Shown: positions 52,548 to 61,905, counted from the stretch's first letter. The stretch: DNA of 64,000 nucleotides from Streptomyces sp. NBC_00273 (GCF_036178145.1 NZ_CP108067.1:7337001-7401000), one strand, 5' to 3'. Notes: generated from the sequence alone by a model not told the origin. Numbers and translations: made by a program.

Positions 52548-55506
52548 CCCCGACGACGCGTTCGGCCACGCTCGCCGGCAGGCCCAGCAGGCGGAGCGCT
52601 TCCGAGGTCTCGGCCCCCGTCCCCGCAGCGGCCTCGGCGGCCTCCCGGTAGCGGGTCCGGGCCGTCGCACGGTCGCCGCGCGCCTCGGCGACGCGGCCGA
52701 GGCCGGCGAGCGTACGGACCCGGGTGCCCACGCTCTTGACCCAGTGCGGGTCGGCCCGCTCCAGAGCCTCCTCGTACAGCCGCTCCGCGCCGGCCGGGTC
52801 CCCGTCCAGCAGGGCCATGTCGGCCAGTCCGCGCAGCGCCGCCGCGAGGCCGGTGGCACTGCCGGCGCGGCGGGCGAGCGCAGCGGCCTCCGCGTAGTCG
52901 GCGCGTGCCGAGGCCGGGTTCTCGCCGACGCGGTGGTCGGCCCGGTTGACCAGCAGGTCGGCCCGGTCGTCCAGGGCGCCGAGCTGTTCGGTGAGCGCGA
53001 GGGCCTCGTCGGTGAGCGCGACGGCCCGTACGCGGTCGCCGCGCCCGCCCGCCAGGCCGGCGAGGGTGTCCAGGACCAGGGCGGTGCCCCAGCGGTCACC
53101 GAGCTCGCGGAACCCCCGGGCGGCGGCGCCGAAGGTCTCCTCGGCCAGGGCGGTGTCCCCCTCACCCAGGGGCCCGAAGCCGGACACGTACCGGGCTGCG
53201 GCCCGCGCCCACGGCTCGGGGCAGTCGCGCTGGGCCGAGACGAGCGCGAAGGCGCCCTGCGCGTCGGCCTCGCCCGCGTTCCGCATCATCCACAGGAACA
53301 AGCCGACGGGGTAGCGGCCGGGGCGGGCGCCCGACCACGCGGCGGCCAGCGCCCGCCCGGCCGCCGCCCGGTGCCGCCGCCACACCGGGCGCCCGGCCGC
53401 GCCGGACGCCGCCAGCAGCACGCACAGGACGTACTCCTCGCCGAGTCCGCCCCACGGCGCGGCTTCGGCCGCCCCACCGCCGACCACCTCGCCCATCGCC
53501 CCGCCGATCGCCCCGCCCGGTACCGGGCCCATCGTGTCCAGGAGCGTGATCGCCCGAGGCGCCACGGAGGCGGACATGCCCCGGATCCACAGGTAGTGCG
53601 AGGCCGCGGCGAGCAGTTCGAGGCCGGTCTCCGCATCCGGCGACTCGACCGCCCAGCGCAGGGCCGCCAGGAGGTTCCCGTGCTCGGCGGTCAGGCGGGG
53701 CAGCCACTCCAACTGCTCGGCCCGCCGCAGATGAGGGTCGGCGGTCCGCGCCAGCTCCAGGAACCGCCGGGCGTGGGCGCGGCGCACAGCATCGCGTTCG
53801 CCCGCCTCATCCAGCCGTTCTCCGCCGTAGGCGCCGATCGTCTCCAGCATCCGGTAGCGGCCGCCCGCGAACTCCAGAAGCGATTTGTCGACGAGCGCTT
53901 CGAGCGTCTCGCCGTCGGTGTCGCACACCCGCATCGCCGACTCGGCCGTCGCGCCGCCGGCGAAGACCGTGAACCGTCGTGCGGCCCGCTGCTCCGGCCC
54001 GGAGAGCAACTCCCAGCTCCACGCGACGACCGAGCGCAGGGTCCGGTGGCGCTCGTCGGAGCCCCGGCTGCCGCGGGCCGCGACCCCGAGCCGGTCGTCC
54101 AGCCGTCCCGCGAGTTCGTCGACGTCCAGCGTGCGGATGCGCGCCGCCGCGAGCTCGATGGCCAGGGGCAGATCGTCGAGGGCCGCACAGATTCGCCGGA
54201 CCACCTCGGGATCGGCGGTGAAACCGGGCCGTACGGCGCCGGCCCGCTCGACGAAGAGCCGTACCGCCGCGTCAGCGTCGAGCGGCCGCACGGGCCAGAG
54301 GCTCTCGCCGATGATGCCGAGCGGTTCCCGGCTCGTCGCCAGGACCCGCAGCTGCGGGCAGGTAGCCAGCAGCCGCGCCGCCAGCGCCGCGATCTCGTCG
54401 ACGACGTGTTCGCAGTTGTCCAGGACGAGCAGGAGCATCCGGTCCGCCAGCGCCGCGATCAGGCGGTCGACCGGTGTCTGCCCGCCGTCGCCCATGCTCA
54501 GCCCGGTGGCGCGCAGGCCGAGCGCGCTCAACAACGCCTGTGGCAGACCGGCGCCGTCGCGCAGCGGGGCCAGCTCCACGAAGCACACCTCGTCGGCCCC
54601 GGGCCCGGTGCCGACGGCCTCCGCGACCTCCACGGACAGCCGCGTCTTGCCGACGCCGCCGGGCCCGGTCAGCGTGACCAGCCGGGCCACCCGAAGCCGC
54701 CCCGCGACCTCGGCCACCTCGCCGGCGCGCCCGACGAACGCCGTCAGCTGCGCGGGCGGCGCCGTGGGTGCCGGTCCCGGATCGACGCTCAGCAACTCCT
54801 CGTACAGCGACATCAGTTCGGGGGAGGGGTCGGTGCCCAGTTCCTCGGCCAGATGCCGCCGGGTCTCCTCGTACGCCACCAGCGCGGCGGCCGGGCCCCC
54901 CTCGGCGAACAGCGCCCGGATCAGCAGCCCCGCCAGCCGTTCCCGCAGCGGATGGCGGCCGACCAGCTCACGCAGCTCGGGCACGGCGCCGGGACGGCCG
55001 CCGAGCAGGCACTCGGCCTCGATCCGGTCTTCGAGCGCCCCCAGCCGGCGCTCCTCCAGACGCGCCGCGGCAGGTCGGGCGCTCTCGCGCTCGGCGAGGC
55101 CGGCCAGGGCGGGGCCCCGCCACAGCGCCAGCGCGTCGCGCAGCAGCGTGACGGCCCGCTCGGCGTCGCCGGCCCGCAGCGCGGCCCGGCCCTCCTGGGC
55201 CAGCCGCTCGAACCGGCAGGCGTCCACGTCGTCCTGCGGGACCACGATCCGATAGCCTGCGCCGGCCTGCTCGATCGGGGCCCCCGGACCGAGGGCCTTG
55301 CGCAGCCGGGACACCTGGGACTGCAGGGCGTGCGCCGAAAGGGTCCCGTCCGCGTCGACGGCGTCGGCCAGCCGGTCCGCCGACACGGCCTCTCCCACGT
55401 GGGTCAGCAGCAGGGCCAGCAGGGCGCGGCGGGCCGGTCCGCCCAGCGGAACCTCGGCCCCGTCGTCGTGCCACGCCCGGGTCTCACCGAGGATTCCGAA
55501 CAGCAT
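52531..55506 (-). CDS. SARP/AfsR-like regulator with BTAD, NB-ARC and TPR
   Basis: A 991-aa regulator. Residues ~1-95 are an OmpR/PhoB-type HTH of the SARP kind (RRALLALLLTHVGEAVSADRLADAVD). Residues ~98-245 form the bacterial transcriptional activation domain. A STAND/NB-ARC ATPase has P-loop GPGGVGKTRLS near 282. The C-terminal half is helical and TPR-like. This is the AfsR layout. Proteins of this kind activate pathway genes by binding 11-bp direct repeats. It is followed by the FAD monooxygenase and preceded by an SDR, all on one strand and both with CGGTGAGC arrays. Confidence 0.9.
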   Translation of the reverse strand: MLFGILGETRAWHDDGAEVPLGGPARRALLALLLTHVGEAVSADRLADAVDADGTLSAHALQSQVSRLRKALGPGAPIEQAGAGYRIVVPQDDVDACRFERLAQEGRAALRAGDAERAVTLLRDALALWRGPALAGLAERESARPAAARLEERRLGALEDRIEAECLLGGRPGAVPELRELVGRHPLRERLAGLLIRALFAEGGPAAALVAYEETRRHLAEELGTDPSPELMSLYEELLSVDPGPAPTAPPAQLTAFVGRAGEVAEVAGRLRVARLVTLTGPGGVGKTRLSVEVAEAVGTGPGADEVCFVELAPLRDGAGLPQALLSALGLRATGLSMGDGGQTPVDRLIAALADRMLLLVLDNCEHVVDEIAALAARLLATCPQLRVLATSREPLGIIGESLWPVRPLDADAAVRLFVERAGAVRPGFTADPEVVRRICAALDDLPLAIELAAARIRTLDVDELAGRLDDRLGVAARGSRGSDERHRTLRSVVAWSWELLSGPEQRAARRFTVFAGGATAESAMRVCDTDGETLEALVDKSLLEFAGGRYRMLETIGAYGGERLDEAGERDAVRRAHARRFLELARTADPHLRRAEQLEWLPRLTAEHGNLLAALRWAVESPDAETGLELLAAASHYLWIRGMSASVAPRAITLLDTMGPVPGGAIGGAMGEVVGGGAAEAAPWGGLGEEYVLCVLLAASGAAGRPVWRRHRAAAGRALAAAWSGARPGRYPVGLFLWMMRNAGEADAQGAFALVSAQRDCPEPWARAAARYVSGFGPLGEGDTALAEETFGAAARGFRELGDRWGTALVLDTLAGLAGGRGDRVRAVALTDEALALTEQLGALDDRADLLVNRADHRVGENPASARADYAEAAALARRAGSATGLAAALRGLADMALLDGDPAGAERLYEEALERADPHWVKSVGTRVRTLAGLGRVAEARGDRATARTRYREAAEAAAGTGAETSEALRLLGLPASVAERVVGAVSAR

Positions 55507-55555
55507 GCCGGCAATTATCCACCGGAGTCGATCAGTTGATCGTTCGATTCATCGG

Positions 55556-55604
55556 TCGATCGGTCGTCGATCGGTCGTCGATCGGGCGATCAGGCGATCA
55601 GGCG
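55556..55604. repeat. 11-bp TCGATCGGTCG repeats upstream of the SARP gene
   Basis: TCGATCGGTCG occurs at 55556-55566 and 55567-55577; a third copy at 55578-55588 differs by one base. GATCAGGC-type 8-mers follow. The 11-bp period fits SARP-type recognition and the array lies 50-80 bp before the SARP start. It ends inside the 3' end of the SDR gene. Confidence 0.6.
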
Positions 55605-56440
55605 GGGACGATCGGGCCGAGGTACGTTCCGCCCGAGACGTCGATCGTCTGGCCGGTCACCCACCGGCCCTGCGGGCCCGCCAGGAAGCCGACGACGTCG
55701 GCGATGTCCTCGGGCTCGCCGAGCCGGCCGAGCGCCGTGATCGATTCCAGCCCGGCGACCACCTCGGGGACGGCGGTGTGGCCGGCGGTCATGTCGGTCC
55801 GCACGGCGCCGGGTGCGACGGTGTTCACCGTGATGCCGCGGCTGCCGAGCTCGTTGGCCAGCGACGGGGTCATCGACTCCAGGGCCGCCTTGCTGATGGT
55901 GTAGCCGATCTGCGTGGAGACGGCGAACCGGCTGGCCGTCGAACCCATGTTGACGATGCGGCCGCCGTCGTTCAGCAGCCCCAGCGCGCGCTGGACCACG
56001 AAGAACGGCGTGCTGACGTTGACGGCGAGCAGCCGGTCGAGCTCCTCGGGGGTGACGTGCGCGATCGGGTTGCCGGAGCTGATGCCCGCATTGTTGACCA
56101 GGATGTCCAGCCCGCGCCCCGCCAGTCCCGCGGTCAGGCCCTCGAACAGCCGGTCCACGGCGCCGTCCTCGCCGAAGCGTGCCGCGACGGCGAACGCCCG
56201 GCCGCCCGCCGCCTCGATCCGCGCCACGGTCCCGCCGGCCGCGGCCTCGTTGCCGCCGTGGTGGACGGCGACGAGAGCGCCCTCGGCCGCGAGCCGCAGC
56301 GCGACCGCCCGGCCGATCCCGCGCGAACCGCCCGTCACCAGTGCCGTCTTGCCGTTCAGCGTGCCCGTGCCCGTGCCCGTGCCGGCGCCCATGCCCGTGC
56401 CGGCGCCCGTGCCCGTGCCCGTGCCCGTGTGCATCCCCAT
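55598..56440 (-). CDS. Short-chain dehydrogenase/reductase (FabG-like)
   Basis: A 280-aa classical SDR. ALVTGGSRGIGRAVALRLA is the NAD(P)-binding loop, LVNNAGIS the NNAG motif, GSTAS...YTISK the catalytic Ser-Tyr-Lys, and TVNTVAPGAVRTDM closes the active site. It reduces or oxidises a keto/hydroxy group. The N-terminal ~25 residues are a Gly-Thr repeat (TGTGTGTGAGTG) encoded by a GTGCCC-type hexamer array, outside the SDR fold. The ATG at 56440 has AGGGG eight bases upstream. Four CGGTGAGC-type repeats lie upstream. Confidence 0.88.
   Translation of the reverse strand: MGMHTGTGTGTGAGTGMGAGTGTGTGTLNGKTALVTGGSRGIGRAVALRLAAEGALVAVHHGGNEAAAGGTVARIEAAGGRAFAVAARFGEDGAVDRLFEGLTAGLAGRGLDILVNNAGISSGNPIAHVTPEELDRLLAVNVSTPFFVVQRALGLLNDGGRIVNMGSTASRFAVSTQIGYTISKAALESMTPSLANELGSRGITVNTVAPGAVRTDMTAGHTAVPEVVAGLESITALGRLGEPEDIADVVGFLAGPQGRWVTGQTIDVSGGTYLGPIVPA
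56361..56429. repeat. (GTGCCC)n hexanucleotide array in the SDR gene
   Basis: About eleven hexamers, GTGCCC with some GGCGCCC/ATGCCC variants, encode the Gly-Thr repeat at the SDR N-terminus. Such an array can change length by slippage in steps that keep the reading frame. Confidence 0.7.
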
Positions 56441-56496
56441 GGCCCTACCCCTTGCTCGGCGGCCGGTCCTCGGTGGATCCGGCGATGGGGCAAGAC

Positions 56497-56537
56497 TCAC
56501 CGCGGCGGCTCACCGCGCGCTCACCGCCGGCTCACCG
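56497..56537 (-). promoter_or_regulatory. SARP-type box array upstream of the SDR
   Basis: TCACCG (CGGTGA on the minus strand) occurs at 56497, 56510, 56521 and 56532, the last three at exact 11-bp spacing. A 22-bp piece is identical to the array before the monooxygenase. It lies 57-97 bp before the SDR start. Confidence 0.7.
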
Positions 56538-56546
56538 GATCCCCGC

Positions 56547-57185
56547 TCAGGAGGCGGGCAGCGCCTCGTACTGCAGGGCCAGTCCGTCCAACAGCGCCGC
56601 GAGGCCGGTCTCGAAGGCGCCCTCGTCCACCTCGCGCCCGCGCTCCGCGAGCAGGTGGGCCTGGCCCAGGTGCGGGTAGTCCGCCGGGTCGTATGCCGTG
56701 CGGTCGTCCACGAAGCCCCCGGCGAAGGAGGCCACCGCCGAGCCCAGGATGAAGTACCGCATCAGTGCGCCGATCCGGGTCGCCTGCGCCGCCGGCCAGC
56801 CCGCCGCCGTCATCGCCCCGAACACCGCGTCCGCCAGCCGCAGCCCGGCCGGCCGGCGGCCCGGCCCGCGCGCCAGTACCGGCACGATGTTCGGGTGGTC
56901 CGCCAGGGCGTCCCGGTAGGAGTGCGCCCACGCGTGCAGAGCCGCCCGCCAGTCCTGGCCGCCGTCGAACATCGACAGGTCCACCCGCGCGCTCACCGCG
57001 TCCGCCACCGCGTCCAGGATCTCGTCCTTGGTGCGGAAGTGGTTGTAGAGCGAGGGTCCGCTGACCCCGAGCGCGGCCGCCAGCCGCCGCGTCGACACCG
57101 CCTCCAGCCCCTCCGCGTCCACCAGGGCGCCGGCCGTCTCGATGATGCGGTCCCGGCTGAGGAGGGGCTTGCGCGGTCTGGCCAT
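56547..57185 (-). CDS. TetR-family regulator of the acyl-CoA and aldehyde dehydrogenases
   Basis: A 212-aa regulator. HTH at ~10-55 (SRDRIIETAGALVDAEGLEAVSTRRLAAALGVSGPSLYNHF); the C-terminal domain resembles TetR_C of the AcrR/TetR-C type (RAALHAWAHSYRDALADHP). It is divergent from an acyl-CoA dehydrogenase with an AACTACCG..GCTAGTT palindrome between, and the same site lies before the aldehyde dehydrogenase 8.6 kb away. It probably represses both and itself; an acyl-CoA or aldehyde may be the inducer. Confidence 0.88.
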   Translation of the reverse strand: MARPRKPLLSRDRIIETAGALVDAEGLEAVSTRRLAAALGVSGPSLYNHFRTKDEILDAVADAVSARVDLSMFDGGQDWRAALHAWAHSYRDALADHPNIVPVLARGPGRRPAGLRLADAVFGAMTAAGWPAAQATRIGALMRYFILGSAVASFAGGFVDDRTAYDPADYPHLGQAHLLAERGREVDEGAFETGLAALLDGLALQYEALPAS

Positions 57186-57196
57186 GCGCCACATAG

Positions 57197-57214
57197 TAGG
57201 GCCTGCCCGCCCTA
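57197..57214. promoter_or_regulatory. Inverted repeat next to the TetR operator
   Basis: TAGGGC and GCCCTA form perfect 6-bp arms around CTGCCC. It directly abuts the 57215-57231 operator and overlaps the leader of the TetR gene. Its role is not known. Confidence 0.4.
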
Positions 57215-57231
57215 AACTACCGGTGCTAGTT
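57215..57231. promoter_or_regulatory. TetR operator between regulator and acyl-CoA dehydrogenase
   Basis: AACTACCGGTGCTAGTT has AACTA/TAGTT half-sites. It lies 30 bp before the TetR start and 32 bp before the acyl-CoA dehydrogenase GTG, so binding would affect both. Fifteen of seventeen bases match the site at 48583. Confidence 0.78.
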
Positions 57232-57262
57232 AAAGGCGCCGATCCCGCCCAGGAGGTGCCCG

Positions 57263-58414
57263 GTGAATCTGGAGCTGAGCGAGGAGCAGACCGCCGTCCG
57301 CCGGCTCGCCCGCGAGTTCACCGAGCGCGAGGTCGTCCCGTACGCCGCCGAGTGGGACCGCGCCGAGAGCGTGGACCGGGCCATCGTGAAGAAGCTGGGC
57401 GCGCTCGGCTTCCTCGGCCTGACCGTCCCCGAGGAGTACGGCGGCTCCGGCGGTGACCACCTCTCCTACGCACTGGTCACCGAGGAGCTCGGACGCGGCG
57501 ACTCCGCCGTGCGCGGGATCGTCTCCGTCTCCCTCGGCCTCGTCGCCAAGACCATCGCCGCCTGGGGCACCGAGGAGCACAAGCGCGCCTGGCTGCCCCG
57601 ACTGTGCTCCGGCGACGCGCTCGGCTGCTTCGGCCTGACCGAGCCCGGCACCGGTTCCGACGCCGGCAACCTCACCACCCGCGCCGTGCGCGCGGATGAC
57701 GCGTACGTCCTCGACGGCAGCAAGATGTTCATCACCAACGGCACCTGGGCCGACGTGGTGCTGCTCTTCGCCCGGACCGGCGACGAGCCCGGCCACCGCG
57801 GGGTCTCCGCCTTCCTCGTCCCCACCGACGCCCCGGGACTGACCCGCCGCGAGATCCACGGCAAACTCGGCCTGCGCGGCCAGGCCACCGCCGAGCTCGT
57901 CCTCGACGGAGTCCGCGTGCCCGCCTCCGCGATGCTCGGCCCCGAGGGCAAGGGCTTCTCGGTCGCCATGTCGGCCCTCGCCAAGGGCCGGATGTCGGTC
58001 GCCGCCGGCTGCGTCGGCATCGCCCAGGCGGCCCTGGACGCGGCCGTCTCGTACGCCGCCCAGCGCGAGCAGTTCGGCCGGCCGATCGCCCACCACCAGC
58101 TGGTTCAGGAGCTCATCGCCGACATCTCGGTCGACGTGGACGCCGCCCGCCTGCTGACCTGGCGGGTGGCCGACCTCATCGACCGCGGGCAGCCCTTCGC
58201 CACCGAATCCTCCACCGCCAAGCTCTTCGCCTCCGAAGCCGCCGTGCGCGCGGCGAGCAACGCCCTCCAGGTGCACGGCGGCTACGGCTACATCGACGAG
58301 TACCCGGCGGGCAAGCTGCTGCGCGACGCCCGCGTGATGACCCTGTACGAGGGAACCAGTCAGATCCAGAAGCTGCTCATCGGTCGCGCCCGCACCGGGG
58401 TTTCCGCCTTCTGA
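57263..58414 (+). CDS. Acyl-CoA dehydrogenase
   Basis: A 383-aa flavoprotein. CFGLTEPGTGSDAGNLTTRA and VLDGSKMFITNGTWADVVLLFA contact FAD, REQFGRPIAHHQLVQ follows, and the closing LYEGTSQIQKLLIGR holds the catalytic Glu of short-chain-type enzymes. It introduces an alpha,beta double bond in an acyl-CoA and passes electrons to ETF. GTG start at 57263 with AGGAGG seven bases upstream. A TetR gene is divergent. Confidence 0.93.
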   Translation: MNLELSEEQTAVRRLAREFTEREVVPYAAEWDRAESVDRAIVKKLGALGFLGLTVPEEYGGSGGDHLSYALVTEELGRGDSAVRGIVSVSLGLVAKTIAAWGTEEHKRAWLPRLCSGDALGCFGLTEPGTGSDAGNLTTRAVRADDAYVLDGSKMFITNGTWADVVLLFARTGDEPGHRGVSAFLVPTDAPGLTRREIHGKLGLRGQATAELVLDGVRVPASAMLGPEGKGFSVAMSALAKGRMSVAAGCVGIAQAALDAAVSYAAQREQFGRPIAHHQLVQELIADISVDVDAARLLTWRVADLIDRGQPFATESSTAKLFASEAAVRAASNALQVHGGYGYIDEYPAGKLLRDARVMTLYEGTSQIQKLLIGRARTGVSAF

Positions 58415-58473
58415 GTACCCGCATGAGTACGCGTGCGGATGTGCCCGCGCGCGCTCCGCCCGATGCTCGACCC

Positions 58474-58761
58474 ATGAACGAGACACCGGTCAAGCAGCAG
58501 AGCACGGGGGCGTACTACGGCCAGGCCGTCGCCTCCTTCGGCATCGCCATCGGCGCCGTGGCCGTGGGGATCTACAACCTGGAGGCGAACGGCTGGGTCC
58601 GGGCCTTCCTCGGCATCGCGGTCCTCTACCTCACCACCTCGGCCTTCACCCTCGCCAAGGTGATCCGCGACCGCCAGGAGGTCACGCAGATCGTCAGCCG
58701 GGTGGATCAGGCCAGGATGGAGAAGATCATGGCCGAGTACGATCCCTTCGCGCCGAAGTAG
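58474..58761 (+). CDS. YiaA/YiaB-type two-helix membrane protein
   Basis: A 95-aa protein with two hydrophobic segments (AVASFGIAIGAVAVGIYNL and VRAFLGIAVLYLTTSAFTLAKVIRD), the YiaAB domain layout, and a charged C-terminal tail. I started at the ATG of MNETPVK because the conserved part begins there; an in-frame ATG at 58423 lies upstream. Family members are of unknown function, with a suggested link to membrane stress in other bacteria. Confidence 0.85.
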   Translation: MNETPVKQQSTGAYYGQAVASFGIAIGAVAVGIYNLEANGWVRAFLGIAVLYLTTSAFTLAKVIRDRQEVTQIVSRVDQARMEKIMAEYDPFAPK

Positions 58762-58808
58762 CCGGCTCGGTGCAGCCGGCTCGCCGGGCCCGGTCGGCCC
58801 GACATCGC

Positions 58809-58822
58809 TAAGCGCTTGCTCA
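58809..58822. promoter_or_regulatory. TetR operator in the regulator's own promoter
   Basis: TAAGCGCTTGCTCA, with an AAGCGCTT palindromic core, lies 47 bp before the TetR start, ahead of a TAGGGT hexamer at 58831-58836 that could be a -10. An identical 14-mer lies at 60042-60055 upstream of the MaoC gene. Confidence 0.75.
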
Positions 58823-58869
58823 CCCTCCGGTAGGGTGTTCACTTCCACACGGTGAAGGGTGAGTGAGCG

Positions 58870-59505
58870 ATGGGCAGCGCGGAGGATACGGTCGACGGCT
58901 ACCGGCCGTGGTCCGAGGTCACCCCCGACGCCGCACGGCGGCTGCTCGTCGCCGCCGTCGACGCCTTCGCCGAGCGCGGGTACCACGCCACCACCACCCG
59001 TGACATCGCGGGCCGTGCCGGGATGAGCCCGGCCGCGCTCTACATCCACTACAAGACCAAGGAAGAGCTGCTCCACCGGATCAGCCGGATCGGCCACGAC
59101 AAGGCGCTGGAGATCCTGACCGTCGCCGCCGACGGCCCCGGCAGCGCCGCCGACCGGCTCGATGCCGCCGTACGGTCCTTCGTGCGCTGGCACGCGGCGC
59201 ACCACACCACCGCGCGCGTGGTCCAGTACGAGCTCGACGCCCTCGCTCCGGAGCACCGCACCGAGATCGTGGAGCTGCGCCGGCAGAGCGACGCGGCCGT
59301 GCGCCGCATCATCGCCGACGGGGTGGCCGCGGGGGAGTTCGACGTCCCCGACGTGCCGGGCACCACGCTCGCCGTGCTGTCGCTGTGCATCGACGTGGCC
59401 CGCTGGTTCAACGCGGTCGGACAGCGCACGCCCGACGAGGTCGGCGGGCTCTACGCCGACCTCGTGCTGCGCATGGTTGCCGCGCGGCCGGGCCCCGCGC
59501 AGTAG
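58870..59505 (+). CDS. TetR-family regulator of fatty-acid type metabolism
   Basis: A 211-aa regulator. The HTH spans ~20-65 (AARRLLVAAVDAFAERGYHATTTRDIAGRAGMSPAALYIHYKTKEELLHRI). The C-terminal domain is like KstR2/FadR-type TetRs of actinomycetes. It is followed by a convergent MaoC gene. An identical TAAGCGCTTGCTCA site lies in both promoters, so it likely represses both genes. Such regulators usually respond to acyl-CoA thioesters. Confidence 0.9.
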   Translation: MGSAEDTVDGYRPWSEVTPDAARRLLVAAVDAFAERGYHATTTRDIAGRAGMSPAALYIHYKTKEELLHRISRIGHDKALEILTVAADGPGSAADRLDAAVRSFVRWHAAHHTTARVVQYELDALAPEHRTEIVELRRQSDAAVRRIIADGVAAGEFDVPDVPGTTLAVLSLCIDVARWFNAVGQRTPDEVGGLYADLVLRMVAARPGPAQ

Positions 59506-59541
59506 TACCGGCGCCCCCCTGCGCGGCGGTCCGGACGGGCT

Positions 59542-60003
59542 TCAGAAGTAGTAGCGCGACACCGACTCCGCCACGCACACCGGCTTGTCGCCGCCCTCGC
59601 GCTCGACCGTGACGGTGGCCGTGACCTGTACGCCGCCGCCCGCCTCCGCGACCTCCGTGATCACGGCGACAGCGCGCAGCCGCGAACCGACCGGCACCGG
59701 CGCCGGGAAGCGGACCTTGTTCGTCCCGTAGTTGAGGCCCATCCGCATGCCCTCGACCCGCATGATCTGCGGCACCAGGCTGGGCAGCAGCGACAGCGTC
59801 AGATAGCCGTGCGCGATGGTGGAACCGAAGGGTCCGCCCGCTGCGCGCTCCGGGTCCACGTGGATCCACTGGTGATCCCCGGTGGCGTCCGCGAAGAGGT
59901 CGATCCGCTTCTGGTCCACCTCCAGCCACTCGCTGGGGCCGAGCGGTTCGCCGATCCCGGCGTGCAGCTCCTCGGCGGACGTGAAGACCCTCGGCTCGGC
60001 CAT
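59542..60003 (-). CDS. MaoC-like dehydratase (NodN type)
   Basis: A 153-aa hot-dog-fold protein with FADATGDHQWIHVDPERAAGGPFGSTIAHGYLTLSL, the hydratase 2 motif with catalytic Asp and His. It resembles enoyl-CoA hydratases of the NodN/MaoC kind. It converges on the TetR gene with 36 bp between stops. A TTGACA-N17-CATGCT promoter with a TetR operator immediately after the -10 lies upstream. Confidence 0.92.
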   Translation of the reverse strand: MAEPRVFTSAEELHAGIGEPLGPSEWLEVDQKRIDLFADATGDHQWIHVDPERAAGGPFGSTIAHGYLTLSLLPSLVPQIMRVEGMRMGLNYGTNKVRFPAPVPVGSRLRAVAVITEVAEAGGGVQVTATVTVEREGGDKPVCVAESVSRYYF

Positions 60004-60041
60004 GCCCTGTTCCTGTCTCTCGCGGACCACTGACGGACGAA

Positions 60042-60083
60042 TAAGCGCTTGCTCAGCATGCTGGGGCCGTATGCGTATGTCAA
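60042..60083 (-). promoter_or_regulatory. MaoC promoter with TetR operator
   Basis: On the minus strand TTGACA (60078-60083) and CATGCT (60055-60060) are separated by 17 bp. TGAGCAAGCGCTTA (60042-60055) follows directly, covering the expected start of transcription, the best place for a repressor. Confidence 0.75.
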
Positions 60084-60108
60084 CGGACCTCCGACTACGC
60101 TCGGCCAG

Positions 60109-60532
60109 GTGCCGCAGATTCCCGAGAAAGTCCACGAGCTCACCGTCGGTCAGCTGTCCGCCCGTAGCGGCGCGGCCGTCTCGGCGCTCCACTTCTACGA
60201 GGCCAAGGGCCTGATCAGCAGCCGCCGCACCTCCGGAAACCAGCGCCGCTACACGCGTGACGCGCTGCGCCGGGTGGCCTTCGTGCGCGCCGCCCAGCGC
60301 GTGGGCATCCCGCTGGCCAGCATCCGCGAGGCGCTGGCCCAGCTTCCCGAGGAGCGCACCCCCAACCGTCAGGACTGGGCCCGTCTTTCCGAGGCCTGGC
60401 GCGCCGAACTCGACGACCGCATCACCCGACTCGGCCGTCTGCGCGACCACCTGACGGACTGCATCGGCTGCGGCTGCCTGTCGATGGAGACCTGTGCGCT
60501 GTCCAACCCGGACGACGTCTTCGGCGAGCGGC

Positions 60533-60552
<20 letters not shown>
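60109..60552 (+). CDS. soxR: Redox-sensing regulator SoxR
   Basis: A 147-aa MerR-family regulator. The winged helix begins LTVGQLSARSGAAVSALHFYEAKGLISSRRTSGNQRRY. A dimerisation helix follows. The [2Fe-2S] ligands are C118-x2-C121-x-C123-x5-C129 (CIGCGCLSMETC). Streptomycete SoxR responds to redox-active pigments such as actinorhodin and turns on oxidoreductases, a monooxygenase and a transporter. Start GTG at 60109. No good SoxR box is seen in its own promoter. Its 3' end overlaps the BKACE gene by 20 bp, in convergent orientation. Confidence 0.94.
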
Positions 60553-61305
<753 letters not shown>

Positions 61306-61309
<4 letters not shown>

Positions 61310-61905
61310 GCGGCTCCCGCCGAGGGGATGTCCAGCAGCGCCGGGGTGTCCACCAGGGCCGGTCTGGGCACCACGATCCCGCAGCCCGCGCACACCGGCC
61401 CGTCCCAGGCCAGTGCCCCCGCCCAGGGGCCGACCGGAGCCACCTCCGGCCAGTGCAGTTCGGTGTCCCCGCACACCGGACACGCCGTGCCCGGCGCCGA
61501 CTCCAGTGCCCGCACCAGCCTGCGCAGCACCTCGCCCAGCGCCCCCTCCGGCCGGACCCCCGGGTCCGCGCACCGCACCACCGCGTCCCCGCTCCCGCCC
61601 CACGCCCACTCCGGGCGGCGCAGCCCGTGGTGCTTCTCGCGCCGGCGGCGTTCCGCGAACTGGCGCTCGTACTCCAACCAGACGGCCCGCGCGTCCTCCA
61701 GCTCCTCCAGGGCTGCGACCAGCCGCAACGGATCGGCGCCCCGGTCCTCCGGGGCGATCCCGTGCCGGTCGCACAAGTGCCACCACGTGGCCCGGTGCCC
61801 GTACGGAGCGAACCGCTCCAGGCAGCGGCGCAGCGAGTGGCGCCGCAAGGCCCGGTCGTTGCGCGCGTCGCGCACTTGGTAGGCCAGACTCCGGAATCCC
61901 GCCAT
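61306..61905 (-). CDS. Zinc-ribbon protein of unknown function
   Basis: A 199-aa soluble protein. The N-terminal half is helical and basic, with an amphipathic segment (RHSLRRCLERFAPYGHRATWWHLCDRHGI). The C-terminal part has two C-x2-C pairs (CPVCGDTELHW and CAGCG), which probably bind one zinc ion. I do not recognise a family. GGAGG lies ten bases before the ATG at 61905 (seven before a GTG at 61908). It is translationally coupled to the BKACE gene. Confidence 0.65.
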
